A stretch of DNA of 64,000 nt from Cavenderia fasciculata (GCF_000203815.1 NW_004457723.1:1736001-1800000), one strand, 5' to 3'; counted from the stretch's first letter, positions 46,578-59,399 are shown. Translations and numbers: made by a program. The notes: a model not told the origin generated them from the sequence alone.

Positions 46578-48120
46578 TTATTGAGCCAACCAAGATTGGA
46601 TAGCTTGAAGAGTAACTTGTCTAACTTGAGCTAAATTGTTTGGAGTATCACAACCACCTGGACAATCAACACGAATGTCACTGCAATGACCACAGTTTCC
46701 ACATGTTACCATGGCAACTGGTTCACTTGGGTATTGTTGAGTAATAATACTTGCACGTGACCATGGATCTTGTGAACTATTAACAAAAATAATGTTGGTA
46801 CCAGCAGTTTGATTACCACCATAATATTCATTGGTAGCTTCAACATCTGGCCAAAGTGCAATACCAAATACTTGTTCACAATGATCACGCCAATAGGTCA
46901 TATTAACAATCGATGAACGGATACTATTTTCAGCTGGAGCATTTTGCCAATATCCAAACTCTGTACATGTCTAAAAATAAAATTAAAAGTAATCATTAGT
47001 ATTTATACTTATTTCTTTCTTTGTTTTTTTTTTTGTTTTTTCTTACTTGATAAAGCCAAAGTCTATCAGCAGAATTGTTAATATCATGAGTAGTATTTTG
47101 TTGCCATGCGGTGGCATATTCAGCTGGTGTACCAAGTGAACCAGTCCATACATTTGCGGTATACAAGGCATAGGTCTTGATCAAAGAAGTTCCATTGTTC
47201 ATTGCATCAACCAATGGATCACAGAGTTGAGAGTGATATCCATATTGGATACCTTCGGCATTACTGTCAGCCAACCAAAAGAAAAAGTCACCATCTTCAA
47301 CCAAAGTCTCTGCATTGAATATTTGTCTAATCTCATCGGCTTGACCACCAAAATAGGCTTGTTCAACCTCTTGTGTAACTTGACGCATAGCAGTAGCACA
47401 TTCATCACCGGCAGCGTAGGCAACCCATTCATCAAATGCAGTGAAATCCAATATAGCATTAACAACACCACTAGATGATACAGAACCAACTGTAATATGT
47501 GGATATTTAACTCTGAACCTAAAAAATCAAAACATTAATAATGATTGACAAAAGTAATGACTCTCTTCTCTGTTTACTTACCAAGCAGAAAGAGCACCAG
47601 AATAACTACCACCAATAGTAACAACTTCAGTGGATAATGAAAGATTCTTTCTAAAATCAGAGATAAAGACGGCAAGATCGTTGAGTGCTTGACGAGAAGA
47701 GAGGAACTTGAGGTTCTCGGTAGAGAGATCTTCAAATGGAGATGAATCACCATAGTAACGATGCTCCAATGTGACAATGTAGGCACCCAAAGCTTGAGCA
47801 TAGACAACGACACCATCACCTTGTTGATATGGTGGTGAGCTTACTGGTCCTTCACCGTTGATGTAGAGAATGATTGGACCGCCCTTGCTATAATCATAAT
47901 AGGCATCGTTGGTGTAATAACGTTGCATAAAGGTTCTACTATCTTGTGCATCGAAATGATTCAATGTTTGATTGTACCAATAAATTGGGAAACTACTACT
48001 ATCTTTGACATTATTGTTATTGTTTTGATTAAGATTCTTAAAAGTTCTTCCTCCTAAACAAACAGTAACTAATAAAAGTAATCCTAATGTTACTAATAAT
48101 GATTTCTTGATATTCATCAT
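46578..48120 (-). CDS. Serine carboxypeptidase family S28 (prolyl carboxypeptidase-like)
   Basis: Three exons, complement(46578..46970, 47047..47518, 47582..48120), 467 aa. Signal peptide MMNIKKSLLVTLGLLLLVTV. S28 features: YWYNQTLNHFDAQDSRTFMQRY, GPIILYINGEGP, LEHRYYGDS, nucleophile Ser in GGSYSGALSAW, catalytic Asp in NSSQDPWS and His in CGNCGHCSD. Enzymes of this family trim proline-containing peptides in lysosomes or outside the cell. Several N-glycosylation sites (NQT, NGT, NTT, NMT) fit a secreted or lysosomal protein. Complete. Confidence 0.94.
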
Positions 48121-48360
48121 TATAAATATGTATGTATCTCTTTTGTTAAAATATAAATGTTATAAACAAGTGTGCGCTGGTCTTTTGATAGGACGATGTT
48201 CAAAAATAAAGTAAAAAGTAATTTTTATTTTCGATATTCCTCTCCTGGAGATCTTTCATTGTCTGTCTATATTTAATTTAATTACCTGGGATATTTAAAT
48301 AGATATATAAAAAGAAATAAAGAAAGAAGTAATAATAATAATAAAGAATAATAAAGAATA

Positions 48361-49068
48361 ATGAGAAGAAACAAATATGATAATGATGATGATGATGATG
48401 ATAGTAGTGGTAGTTCAAACGATTACTTTAAAGATGATTTAGATGACCAGAACAAAAAGAACAATAGAAAAAAGAATAATAAGAATAATAAATATACACC
48501 TCCTACATATGATAGTCATTATGTTAAATATATACCATTTGTAAATAATATACCTGTACCAGTTAATCCAATACCTAAACTAGTACTTTCGGTCATACTC
48601 GATTTCCTTGGATTCTTTACTCAAATCATACCAGTGTTTGGTATTGCAATGTGGCCAACAATAAGTAGTTTTCTAATCTATAGAATGTATGGTTCATCAC
48701 TTGGTACTATGGTTTCATTTGTTGAAGAAACTGTATGTAATAATTTATAAATTACACCAAAACTTTATTTCCAAACTATTAATACTATTATTATTCAAAA
48801 GATACCAGGATTGGGATTTATTCCAACAGCTACAGTATGTTGGTTGGATGAAAGATACAATCTAGTAGATTATTGTGAACGATATATACCAATGTTCAAA
48901 TATGTTGGAGGTATCCGTAAAACACTCAATTCAATCTATAAGCTAGTCAAATATATTACCTATTCTGTCATTGCATTCATTGCCTATAAATTATTATCCT
49001 ATTTTGTCCCTTCTTCCTCTCAATATCATTCATCTCCTTCAAATTATTCAAGAGGTTATTCATCCTAA
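48361..49068 (+). CDS. DUF4112-like membrane protein
   Basis: Two exons, join(48361..48732, 48802..49068), 212 aa. The first ~45 residues are Asp/Asn/Lys-rich. Then comes IPKLVLSVILDFLGFFTQII, PVFGIAMWPTISSFLIYRMY, IPGLGFIPTATVCWLDERYN, and a further hydrophobic helix near 185. Paired Ile/Pro-Gly segments followed by a charged WLDERYN resemble DUF4112 (bacterial and eukaryotic small membrane proteins of unknown function). No biochemical role can be given. The tail is Ser/Tyr-rich. Confidence 0.65.
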
Positions 49069-49318
49069 ATAGAATAATATATAAATAAATAATGTAAATA
49101 ATTTTAACAACCAAAGAGATAAAGGACCTCCTTTAATTAAAAATTCATTTGATGATTGGCTAACCAGTCAATTACCCCCACCCCCCCCCCCCTTTCTTTC
49201 AAGACTGGACTGGTTGGTTCATCCAATCACCTTCACCTTTTAAAAGTTTAAGTTGACTTTTTTGTAATAACGTGTTCGCTAACTTTTCATTCTTTTTATT
49301 ACCTTTAGCTTCAACTTA

Positions 49319-49350
<32 letters not shown>

Positions 49351-49412
49351 GACAAAGAGAGATAATCGATCTATTCAATATATAAGAAGAAGAAGAAGAA
49401 GAAGAAGAAGAG
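49069..49412. other. Intergenic, promoter of the ZIP transporter
   Basis: 344 bp; contains a C-rich run (about 49175-49192), a (TA)n run at 49331-49351 and a GAA-repeat leader (49386-49411) running into the ATG. Confidence 0.5.
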
Positions 49413-50692
49413 ATGCAATACGATGAAAATGTAGTAAATGCAATGCTAATGTGCATTATAAGCGGTTTGTCAACTGCTATTGGAGGATTATTCATCTTGT
49501 TTATGAAATCACCATCTTATAAGTTCTTGGGATACATGCTTGGCTTTTCATCTGGTGTTATGATCTATATCTCTTTTATGGATCTATTACCTGAATCTGC
49601 TGCTGAAATAGGTTTCCTCCCTGCTAATGGATTTGTATGTATAAACAAATGTCATTGTGATCACAATCAACAAACTAATTATCAATACATTCTTTTAGTT
49701 CTTTGCAGGTATTATCTTTTTCGCACTAGTATTGAAATTGGTACCTGAAGCAGATGAACATGAACATGGTCCTTCTGAAGAAACTCATGAACATTCATCT
49801 GTAGAATCATCAAACACTACAACTCATACCAATTCCTCATCTACCACCTCGACAGTTGTAAAGAGAAAAAATGGAGCTGATAAAACACCTCCACAATCTC
49901 CACCATCTTCAGCCACAACCAAACAACAACAACAATCAAAACAAACCAAGAAACCAAAAGAAAAAAAGAAACAAATGTCTGATGCATATTTAAAGAATCT
50001 TGGTGTAGTCACTGCTCTTGGTATCAGTTTACACAACTTCCCAGAGGGAGTTGCCGTCTATCTTTCATGTTTGAAGAGTATGCAAGTAGGTCTTCCATTG
50101 ATGTTGGCTATTGCCGCCCACAACATCCCAGAAGGTATGGCTGTTGCCGCTCCCATCTACACTGCCACCGGTAGTAAATGGGTTGCATTCAAGTACTGTT
50201 TACTCAGTGGTCTTTGCGAACCATTTGGCGCTATCATCTTTGGTTTCTTTTTCCGTGACTATATGACTCCATACCTCGTTCAAGCCATGTTGGCTGCAGT
50301 CGCCGGTATCATGATTTTCATGGCCATCAAGGAATTAATCCCTGCTACTCTTAAATATATTGATGTTAATGTATGTAAACAAACAAGAAAAAAGAAAAAA
50401 AGGTTTAGACATGCAGATACTAATTGATACTATTATTATTCTATTATTTCAGGGAGCAACCATTTCAAACTTTGTTGGTATGTTTGTAATCTTTTTAAGT
50501 ATCTATTATTTACATGGAATGTTACCACATGATCTTTCTGAAGGTGATGGAGGTCATGGACATAGTCATGGTGGTGGTGCTCACTCTCACTCTCATAGTC
50601 ATGGTGGTGGCGCTCATTCTCATGGTCATAGCCATGGTGGTGCTAGTGGTCACTCTCATGCTCAACAACAATCTTCAGTCAATGCTTGGTAA
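49413..50692 (+). CDS. ZIP-family zinc transporter (ZupT/GufA type)
   Basis: Three exons, join(49413..49634, 49699..50370, 50453..50692), 377 aa. Eight hydrophobic segments. Metal-site motifs HNFPEGVAVY (helix 4) and HNIPEGMAVA (helix 5). A 90-residue Ser/Thr/Lys-rich, His-containing loop lies between helices 3 and 4, and a C-terminal His-rich tail (HGHSHGGGAHSHSHSHGG) is placed after the last helix. ZIP proteins move Zn2+ or related ions into the cytosol; the GufA/ZupT branch fits Dictyostelium znt-type carriers. The His-rich tail may sense or buffer zinc. Confidence 0.93.
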
Positions 50693-50874
50693 TCAAAAAA
50701 ACTTATATACTCAATACTCAATCATTCTCAATAACAACAACAAGACAATTTAATTAACTTGTAAATATGACAACTCTTTCTCTTTTTAGAGAGAGATAGA
50801 GATCACACATCGATACAACAACAATAATAATACTAATAAATAATTTGAAGATGAAAATATATATTGACGCCATT

Positions 50875-52592
50875 TTAATTAAACTTTCTATTACATAATA
50901 TGTAACCATGTTCTTCATATTCTGCTTTTGTAACTGATAATCTAGAGAAATCATTTTGTAATGCCATTTTCATACCTCCATAAACTGGTGCCATTATAGG
51001 ACTATAAAAGAAGAGTTAATGAATTAATAAAAGTTTGTTTGAGTTCAAAAAGGATCATATTTAACATACTCTTCTGTAGTATAAATTTTGATTGGTAAAT
51101 CATCTGGTGCAAGTTTTCTAAGATCATTTTCCAATCTTTCTTTAAATCCTGGGTAGAGAGTAGATCCACCCAAAAGTAGAATATTGGAATAGAGAGGTTG
51201 ATGCATATTAATGTTGGTTGAATTGATAGACTGTACAATACTCTCAGCAATGCCACCTTGATTAATACCAATATCAGATGGATTAAAAAGTAATTCTGGA
51301 ACTGTAAATCTTTCATTTGTCAATTCCAATATTTGCTCTTCTGGTTCCTCTGTTGTTGTAGTATTTGTTGTTTCTTGATCATCTGTCATCTCTTTGTCTT
51401 GTTCATCAGTATTATCTTTTTCTTCTTCTTCTTCTTTTTGTTCTTTTTGGTGTTTATTTGGATGACCAAAGTAACTTTTTTTAGTAATTGATACAGGATA
51501 ATATGGTTCATTCTACGTTAAATAAATAAATAATTGTTAGTGATCACTTTGTCTATATCTTTTTCTATTCCTTTAATTTTACCTTTATAAAACCAGTATT
51601 ATTATTATTTCTATAATCTGGTAAAACATAATCGACAGTGATTGATGAAGATTCATCTTTACATTTCATCAAATCGCCCATGAAATCTTGTGATATATAG
51701 CATACGCGTTCTTTGATAGTGTTGATCAATCTAGTTTCATGCATCATATCCCAATATCTAAATGAAACGATTTCCTTTAGATAGTTTGTAAGAATCTTTC
51801 CACCAACATTTACACGCTTGACAGCATAATTTAATCGATTGCCAAGAAAGTGAGGAACAATGTGTGTTGAAGAGTATCCACAATCAACTACCAAATGACA
51901 TGGTGAAGAGTATATCGGAAGTGTAGTATTTTCTGATTTATAATTTAATAATCCCAATGTTGATGCTAAACAAATAGTAAAAGAGGTTAGATTATAGTAG
52001 CTAGCAATATATATGTTATACGTCTACTTACAAGAAGTTAAACATAAAGATTTAAATTTATATTGTTCATAAACAGTTTCATATAATGCCTTTCTAATAT
52101 CATCCATTGCAAATGGTGCTTCTGTCATTAATAAATTTGTTTCTGATGGTTTTACTTTGAGATCATCTCTTTTGAACAAGTAATCCCAAATCTCTTTCTC
52201 TATTCCCCAACTACAAATGTATCCATGATCCATTGGGTTACGTAATCTAATCTCTGATGCATTATGAAACTTTGCCAAATCATCTCCCAATATATATTTC
52301 TTTTCCTTTTTTGTCTTTCCTACTTGATTAGGTATTACTCTATAAAGAGAGAGAGAGAGAGAAAGATAAACAAATTAGATTAATCTATCACATTTGAGAT
52401 GAATGATCGATTCACGCTTTCTTCTTACATTGGTTGAATGAGATTTGATGTATCAGCCGATGATTGACTATTTGCATATGCTATTTTGATAGAATGTGCT
52501 CCATTGTCAATAACCAATGTCTTTGATGCTAGATTACTTGTAGTAGTAGCGGTAGTGGTTGTTGATGTACTCGATGTTGTTGATGTACTCAT
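50875..52592 (-). CDS. arp6: Actin-related protein 6 (ARP6)
   Basis: Five exons, complement(50875..51001, 51070..51512, 51583..51965, 52032..52339, 52429..52592), 474 aa. Start taken at ATG 52592 (MSTSTTSSTSTTT). Actin fold marks: LVIDNGAHSIKIAYAN, LRNPMDHGYICSWGIEKEIW, LVVDCGYSSTHIVPHF, VGGKILTNYLKEIVSFR, then NILLLGGSTLYPGFKERL. RNPMDHGYICSW matches ARP6 rather than actin. An acidic Glu/Thr insert (~285-330) separates the two halves of the C-terminal lobe. ARP6 is a subunit of the SWR1/SRCAP complex that loads H2A.Z. Complete. Confidence 0.9.
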
Positions 52593-53149
52593 TGATCGAT
52601 TCAATAATCCAAAGGTACTCAAAATAAACACTTTTTTTGATCAATGAGTTTTGAAGATTTTTTCAAACTACAATAATTAATTAATAATATAATATTTGAA
52701 TAGAATAACAATAACAAATAGGAAATTGTTATATTGTTTTTAATATTTAATTTAATTAATTTTTTTGTTTTTTTTACCAATCATTTTTATTTTAGAATGA
52801 ATACTGAGGAGGGAGGAGGGGTCTATCTACAAACAACAAAAATATATTCTATGATTGTTATTATTCATATTAGTTATTATCTAGTGTAAAGTTATTATTA
52901 AGTTATTATTATTATCATTATTAATTATTTTGGGTTATTTAATATGATTAAACATTTGTTGTGGGTGGGTAATCAAAGATGAGAGATAAGTTAGTGTATT
53001 TTGGGGATCGATGGTTGGTTGAGGTTGGATACGAAAGAATTGGTTAGTTGTTATATATTCGTTATTGATCATTATTTGAATGGGAAGGATTTGTGAATTA
53101 ATTTATAGATGAGGTGAGGTGAGGTGAGGTTGGTTGGTTGATTTATCAT
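52593..53149. other. Intergenic, nothing recognised
   Basis: 557 bp: AT-rich, with TTATTA repeats (52870-52930) and GGTGA repeats (53111-53128). It carries the ARP6 promoter and the 3' flank of the DEK-like gene. Confidence 0.5.
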
Positions 53150-54603
53150 TTAAGCAGCAGTTACAGCCTTGTTGTTCTTCTTGGCGTCAGTGGTGGAGGC
53201 CTTGTTCTTCTTGGCATCAGCCTTTTCCTTTTCAGCGGTCTTTTTTGCCTTGTCAGCTTCCTTCTTTTTGGAGGCTTCATCAACTTGTTCATCTTCTTCT
53301 TCCTCTTCTTCTTCTTCTTCTTGTGCGACTTCTTCCTTCTTTGACTTGGTGTCCTTCTTGGCATCAGTCTTTGACTTCTTGTCCTTCATTTCAACATCCT
53401 TCTTGGCAGCAGCGTCCTTCTTGGACTTGGCAGTTTCCTTTTCATCTTCAGATTCAGATTCTTCAGACTCTGATTCAGACTCTTCCTTGGGGGCGTCCTT
53501 CTTGCTGGACTTCTTGGTATCTGGCTTCTTTGGCTTTTCGTCGTCCTTCTTTTGTTTCTTGGTGGTTCTCTTCTTTTCCTCTTCATCTTCAGATTCGGAT
53601 TCAGATTCAGATTCAGACTCTACCTTTTTGGTTTCCTTCTTCTTTGAATCCTTCTTCTTTGTATCCTTCTTCTTTGTGTCCTTCTTCTCTGGGGTAAATG
53701 AGAGATACTCGACGCTCTTTGGACTGATGATGAATTTCTCCAAGAGTGCTCTGATGGTCTTGGAGCTGCCAGATGACTTGATCAACAAAACGTCAAGGAT
53801 ATTAACGACTTCATCCTTTTCCAACTTGTCAACGAGGGAAGTGAGCTTTTCCTTTTCTCTGTCCAAACTAATGTCCAAACCCTTGAACTCAAGGAGACCC
53901 TTTGAAGCACTCTTTGCTCCAGCCTTCTTGGCAGTGTGTCCATAGATTATCTTGTATAAAGTATGAAGAGCTTCCTTTTGATCTTTGTTGAGATGACCAA
54001 ATCTAGACTTGGCTAAAAGAAAAGGAAAAAAAGGAAATGGTTAGATTGATACCAAATAGATTAGATCTTTGTTTGTAGTCTTTTTTTTTCTATCCTTTAC
54101 ATACAATCTTCAGAGAGAGTCTCTAAATCCTTGCCCTTTGTAGAGAGTTCAAAGTGCTTGTTAATGACAGATGGATCGAAACGAGCGACTTCCTTCTTTG
54201 TTCTTTCGGCCTTTCCACCCTTTTCAAGGTTCTCTTGGAGTGGTCTCATAAAGTGTGACTTTTCATTCTCTTCACGCAAACGTTCCAACTTGCTCTTCTT
54301 TGGTGGTGCGTTTGGATCCTTTGGCTTCTTAACCTTTTCTGGTGCATTTGGATCCTTTGGCTTGGTTGGTTTCTTCTTGCTCTTTGGTGCTTTCTTACGC
54401 TTGCCCTTGGTTGCTGTAGAGGTGGTTGAAGTTTCATCCTTGGCTTCAGCAGATGAAGCGTCAGAGGCATCAGATGCGGCAGCAGCAGCAACTACTTCCT
54501 TCTTCTTGTTAGCAGCAGTAGTAGTAGCAGTAGTAGTAGCAACTTCCTCCTTCTTCTTGTTAGCAGTAGCGTCTACCTTCTTGGTATCATTCTTTGTTGT
54601 CAT
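53150..54603 (-). CDS. DEK-like chromatin protein
   Basis: Two exons, complement(53150..54012, 54105..54603), 453 aa. N-terminus: Lys/Ala/Thr-rich with two copies of KPKDPNAP, a sequence typical of the HMG-box lead-in. Middle (~110-300): RFDPSVINKHFELSTKGKDL, FGHLNKDQKEALHTLYKIIY, and a SAP-like helix pair KLEKDEVVNILDVLLIKSSG, SKTIRALLEKFIISPK, as in DEK. C-terminus: long Lys/Glu/Ser tract with CK2-type sites (SESESESESEDEEEK). DEK proteins bind and bend chromatin. No complete HMG box is present. The opposite strand of the acidic/basic tract shows long shadow frames. Confidence 0.75.
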
Positions 54604-55160
54604 CTTCTTTATCTATTTAACAAAATAAGTTAAAAAGTAAGTAATTTGTTTAGAGGAGTCAAGTAAGTTGAAGTTAACAACAAGAAGAAAAAAAAAAAAA
54701 AAAAAAAGAAAAGAAAGAAGAAGAGAAGAGATGATAGTTTAAATTCAAGATAGATAGTTTGATTGATTGATTGATTGATTGATGATCGTCGTATTATAAA
54801 TAAAAAGCAAGAAAGAAGATTAAAAGTTAAGTTGAAAGTTATTATTATTGATGTTGTTTGTTCAAAAGAGAGAGAGAAGGGTCGTTGATATTATTAATTA
54901 CCAAATAGAAGATGTAGGGGATTGGCAATGAAGAAGATGATGATGAGTAGATGAGAAGAGATATAGATGATTTGTTTGTTTGTTTGCGATGAAGAGGTAA
55001 TACCTTTAATTAGTCTATCTTTGAGAGAAAACCAAAACTTGTTGTAATAATAAAAAAGATGGTGCAGTCTTTTTGAATTTGGTGGGCGCCTTCAAACCAA
55101 CTGAAAATTTTTTGAGCGCCAAGTGAAGAGACCACTTTTTAAAATTAATTGGCCAGCGGG
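54604..55160. other. Intergenic, promoter of the DEK-like gene
   Basis: 557 bp, with A20 at about 54691-54710 and TGAT repeats at 54760-54782. Two GGCGCC/GCGCCAAG motifs (55084-55091 and 55116-55123) look like possible E2F-type sites, inference only. No ORF or RNA gene recognised. Confidence 0.45.
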
Positions 55161-55171
55161 ATTGGATAATT

Positions 55172-55400
55172 TTATTTATCCGTTGGCAACACACCCCACA
55201 TATCCTTTACCTTGACAATCCAATCCATACCACCGTTGACTGTTCGTTCAATGAAAGTAAAGTACTTTAATAGAGGGTCAGATATTTTAAACAAAAATAA
55301 ATAAAAAAAAAGAAACTGATTGGTGTACATACCCAATCCATCCTTCAATCCATTATTATTTATGAGATCTAAATGAATCAAACAATATTAAATTTATCAT
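55172..55400 (-). pseudogene. 3' end of an unidentified gene
   Basis: Minus strand: an exon-like start after CATTTAG at ~55369 reads ISHK/DLINNNGLKDGL, and a last piece reads SDPLLKYFTFIERTVNGGMD, WIVKVKDMWGVLPTDK and stops at 55172. The codon use looks coding, but no clean acceptor joins the two pieces and no 5' part exists: upstream lies the U1 unit. Likely a truncated gene end; function unknown. Confidence 0.35.
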
Positions 55401-55507
55401 TTCTTTTTGAACGAACTGAACAACAACAATTAGATACCCAAAACTACAACAATTCAATAACCATATTTTCACAAGTTGAACTTGTCATGTGAAGTCGATG
55501 AAAAACT

Positions 55508-55514
55508 CCCATAA
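55508..55514 (+). promoter_or_regulatory. DUSE-type snRNA upstream element
   Basis: CCCATAA preceded by T, 55 bp before the U1 start, matching the dictyostelid upstream element. The ~60 bp between it and the RNA start differs from the other U1 copy at only about four positions. Confidence 0.87.
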
Positions 55515-55569
55515 GCAGGGTCAGTTCAAAATTAGGATAAATAATTTTTAATATGGTGATGTAAAGTTC

Positions 55570-55733
55570 ATACTTACCTGCTGGTTTGTCAAACATGATC
55601 ATATAGGTGTTTGGTGACTAAAAAGACTCTCTCTTGCACACCTGAGATGACTTTTAGCTCCCTCAACCATTACGGTGAGGGAACTAGCTAATTTCTGGGA
55701 GTGGGGAGTACTGCGCTTGTCGCATACTCCCTG
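55570..55733 (+). ncRNA. U1: U1 spliceosomal snRNA (copy 2)
   Basis: 164-nt RNA starting AUACUUACCUG, identical over its length to the copy at 23870-24033 (minus). Contains CAUGAUCAUAUAGG in loop I, CUUGCACACC in loop II, Sm-like AAUUUCUGG, and a final hairpin GGGGAGUACUGCG/CGCAUACUCCC. Similarity to the other copy extends about 60 bp upstream and ~40 bp downstream, so the whole unit was duplicated or is kept alike by gene conversion. Confidence 0.96.
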
Positions 55734-55915
55734 AACACATATCAATTAATTTAAAATGAAAATATATCAATAACTACTTCTACTATTCTTGAATAGGTAG
55801 CATCATTGCGCTCAACTGTTGAAGTTGGATTATGAACCAGTACGTCAACATATTACAATCTATTTATTATTTTACATTATGCAACCAGTTCGTTTGTAAT
55901 ACTTTTAAAATTTAT

Positions 55916-58408
55916 TTACATTAAATTAAATTGATTATCAGATTTCATCATTTGTTTGGCAGCTTTAGCACGAGCTTTGAGTAATTCAAGGTCAGCCTTT
56001 TCTTTTTGACTCTTTGGAGGATTGGAAGGAAGGAGGCCATGCATGAAAAAGACACCTACACCCTTTCTGAGTGTATCGATCGATTGGAGATGTTCATCTG
56101 TCTTTTTGGAACGAGCAGACTCTCTTTCAATGAGAACGACACGTTCAAAGATGGAAAGGGCTTGATCTTCTTGTTCCAAGGTGAGGATGTATGTGAAAAC
56201 GATACGGAAAAATACGATCGACACTGGATCGAGATTGTGGAAATCGACGTTACGTAGAATGGTAAGAGGAAAGATAGAGTGTTCGATAAGTCTTCCCAAG
56301 ACATTGGCAAGGTTGGATACGGCAGACAATGCATTAGACATGCTTGAAAGATTCTTTAGACGATCCCAAAGATTATATTGTAATGTGGATTTGTAGGCAC
56401 GGTCATGGTGACAAAGACGATCCAACAAATGGTAATAGTATGGATTAAACTTCTTTTCCTTTAAACAACAATGTAATGCAATATTAACTACTTCCTTGTC
56501 TTGTTTATCTTTTAATTCTAATTTCATAATCTTATCAAATGCATCTGAGAAATCCTATGATAACAAATAGATAGATAGGTTAGTTAGAACAATATTATTA
56601 TTATTAATCAATTAATTACTTCTATTATTGTTTCTACCTACTTCACTTGACATGATAATACAAAAGATTGATTTTTGAATATCTGTAACCATACGATTGG
56701 CAACTGCCAATTTTAAGAGATCACTACCATAGTTGTTACTTTGAATAGCCATACCTCCTTTGGCATTTGGTGTTCTGAGGTCAGACATTTTAGTGGCAGT
56801 GTTGGCACCGGCCCATGATGAACCAACCAACCACCATCTACCAGTGTTTCCAACAGACTCGAGATCCTTTAATGAAATATTCATAGTGTTTGACTTCATG
56901 CTAGAATCGGATGATTTCAATAATGATCTAATAGCCTTTTTCAATTGAGTGAGTGTTTCAATCAACTTTGTATTTTGAATCTTATTGTTCTTCAAATTGG
57001 TCATCATATCCAACATAAAGTTAATCTTTGACAATTGATCACCCTTTTCATTTTTATATTCACCATGTTTCTTTTGAACCAATAAAATAATATCTTTTAA
57101 TGAAGTTGGATCATCTCCTCTTAATTGATATCCAATATCTATAAAAATTAAAATAAATAATATTTAATTAATAATTAAATCAATTAGTTACTTTTTGTTT
57201 GTTTGATTTACATACTTTGAATAATTAAAGATAATAAATTAATATCCAATTCTGAAAATGTGCCAATATAACGTTTGGCCAAATCAACGACCAAAGATTT
57301 ACTAAGAACTTGGAAATTGTAGAGATGACAAATAGTAACGAGATAGTTTGATACTTCAGACAAGTTGTCTGGTTTGGCGTATGCCTTTTGATAGGCTTGG
57401 AATAATTCTTCGATAAAGGCACCACCCAAATCAGTACCAATTCCACCATTGATTGCTGTAATCAATGCTGTGTTGGCATGAATAATATTATTAACAACTT
57501 GATGTTTATCTCCACAATTAATTAGAATCAATTCAATTAAAAATTGTTTTAATACTAAAAAAGAAAAAAGAGGTTAATATTTGTATATTTGAGATATATA
57601 ATATCTTTCTCATGTTTACTTACTATTTCTTGGATGTTCATTAAAGAGTTGTGTGATTTCATTATACATAATATGAAAGTTATTAGTTGCCAACTTGTTT
57701 AATATACCTTTAATCTTTCTCTTTAAATTAATTTCCTTTAATGTTAATGGAGCGGCAGAGGTAGTAGTAGTACTATTTTTGTTGTTATTATTATTATTGT
57801 TGATATTATTTTGAATATTTTCAGTTTGTTGTTGTTGTTGTCTTAAATGAGGTGGGACATATTTACCCATACCTTGACTTCCAACACCAACATTATCCTT
57901 TATAATCTCTCCAGTCTCTGCATTTAAAACTCTACCATAAATATCTTCCTTTGTTATAATTTCTTTATCTTCTTTTTCTTCTTCTTCTGGGTTATCTTCT
58001 TCTTCATCTTCTCCTTCTTCTCCACCTTCAATGTCATCATCCAAATCTTCATCGTCTTCGTCATCTTGGTCTTCACCATCACTTCCACCTTTGCCCCAAG
58101 CTTCATCACTATCTATTTCTTCATCATCCTCACTATTGATTTCTGGATAATCGTCACTTAATTCGTTTGGATCAAATTCTGCATCCTCCAATGGTTCGAC
58201 ACCTTCCTCGTCATAACTAACGTCATCATCATCATCTTCATCATCGTCGTCAGCACCATACGATCCATCCAAAGCACTTAAAGCATCTTCCAATTCATCA
58301 AATAATGCATCTGGATCATCATCGTATTCACCCAAATCATCTTCATCCAATTCATCCATATCATCCATTTCTTGTTCATTTTCCATTTCCTCATCAACTT
58401 CTTCGTCA

Positions 58409-58439
<31 letters not shown>

Positions 58440-59399
58440 CTTCTTCTTCTTCATCTCCTTCTTGTTCTGAATCATCACCAAGAAGATTGATTTCACCTTC
58501 ATCACCAGAATCTTCTATTTCATTGTCATCCAATACATCTTCAAAGTCATTTTCATCATATTCTTGATCGTCGCCATCTTTATCATCATCGCTATCTTGT
58601 TTCTTTTGATCTCCATCATTTTCAGACAATGGTTTAAATAATGCTACAAAATATAATTAATTAATTGTCAAGTTTCTGTAATATATATATAATATTACAT
58701 ACTATCTAAACCATCATCAACAAGAGTTTGACTAATATAAGTATCACCATTCTTTTTCTTCTTTTTGGCAATACCCAATTTAGATTCCAAATATTTGATT
58801 TCACGTTCATCGGCATCCAAGTTATCACTACCTCTGACACCAACAGCCTTTAATATTCTATCTTTTGTTCTTTCTAATCTTTCTCTTTGTTCTTGGTCAC
58901 GTTCATCTTGCATCTTTTTGTCATACTTGTCCCATTTCTTTTGAGTTCTTTCTCTCTTTACCTTGATTTCATCTCTTCTCTTTATTCTTTGTTCTTCTGC
59001 CTTTTCTGGGTTTCTTCTTTCAAACTATAGATAGATAGAAATAGAAATATGTATAATTAGTTTAGTTTCATGACGACAACTCCTCCTATCTTATCCTCCT
59101 ATACATACCTGTTGTTGATGAAATACAAGTTTTCTCTTTTTCTTATCATCTCTAACAGCCTTTCTTTCATCCTTTCTACTAATTCTACCTCTTTTATTGT
59201 TTCTATTAAATGATGTAGAGTATGATTCTTTGTTATTGTTATTATTATTATTATTATTGTTAAAACTTTTAAAAGCAGGACGTTCTTCATCACGAGCAGG
59301 TTTCTTTGAGTTTATTTCATCTTTTAAAGATTGTGGTAACTCTAATCCTTTACCTGGAGCTCTTTGTTGTTGTTGTTGATTTCTGAATCCAAATCCCAT
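55916..59399 (-). CDS. nom1: Nucleolar MIF4G-domain protein NOM1/Sgd1
   Basis: Six exons, complement(55916..56554, 56642..57138, 57216..57554, 57624..58643, 58703..59024, 59109..59399), 1035 aa. N-terminus: Gln/Arg/Lys-rich (MGFGFRNQQQQQRAPGKGLE). Residues ~205-420 are a very long acidic Asp/Glu tract. GKYVPPHLRQ marks the entry to the MIF4G domain (~490-800; IKGILNKLATNNFHIMYNEI, LGGAFIEELFQAYQ). An MA3 domain follows (DFSDAFDKIMKLELKDKQDK, VVNIALHCCLKEKKFNPYY). In yeast Sgd1/human NOM1 acts in 18S rRNA processing with DEAD-box helicases. Complete. Confidence 0.92.

Noticed and set aside
53134-53945. Long plus-strand frames rich in Ser/Phe/Leu opposite the DEK-like gene
   Set aside because: Complement of Lys/Glu-rich codons; composition is explained by the minus-strand gene.
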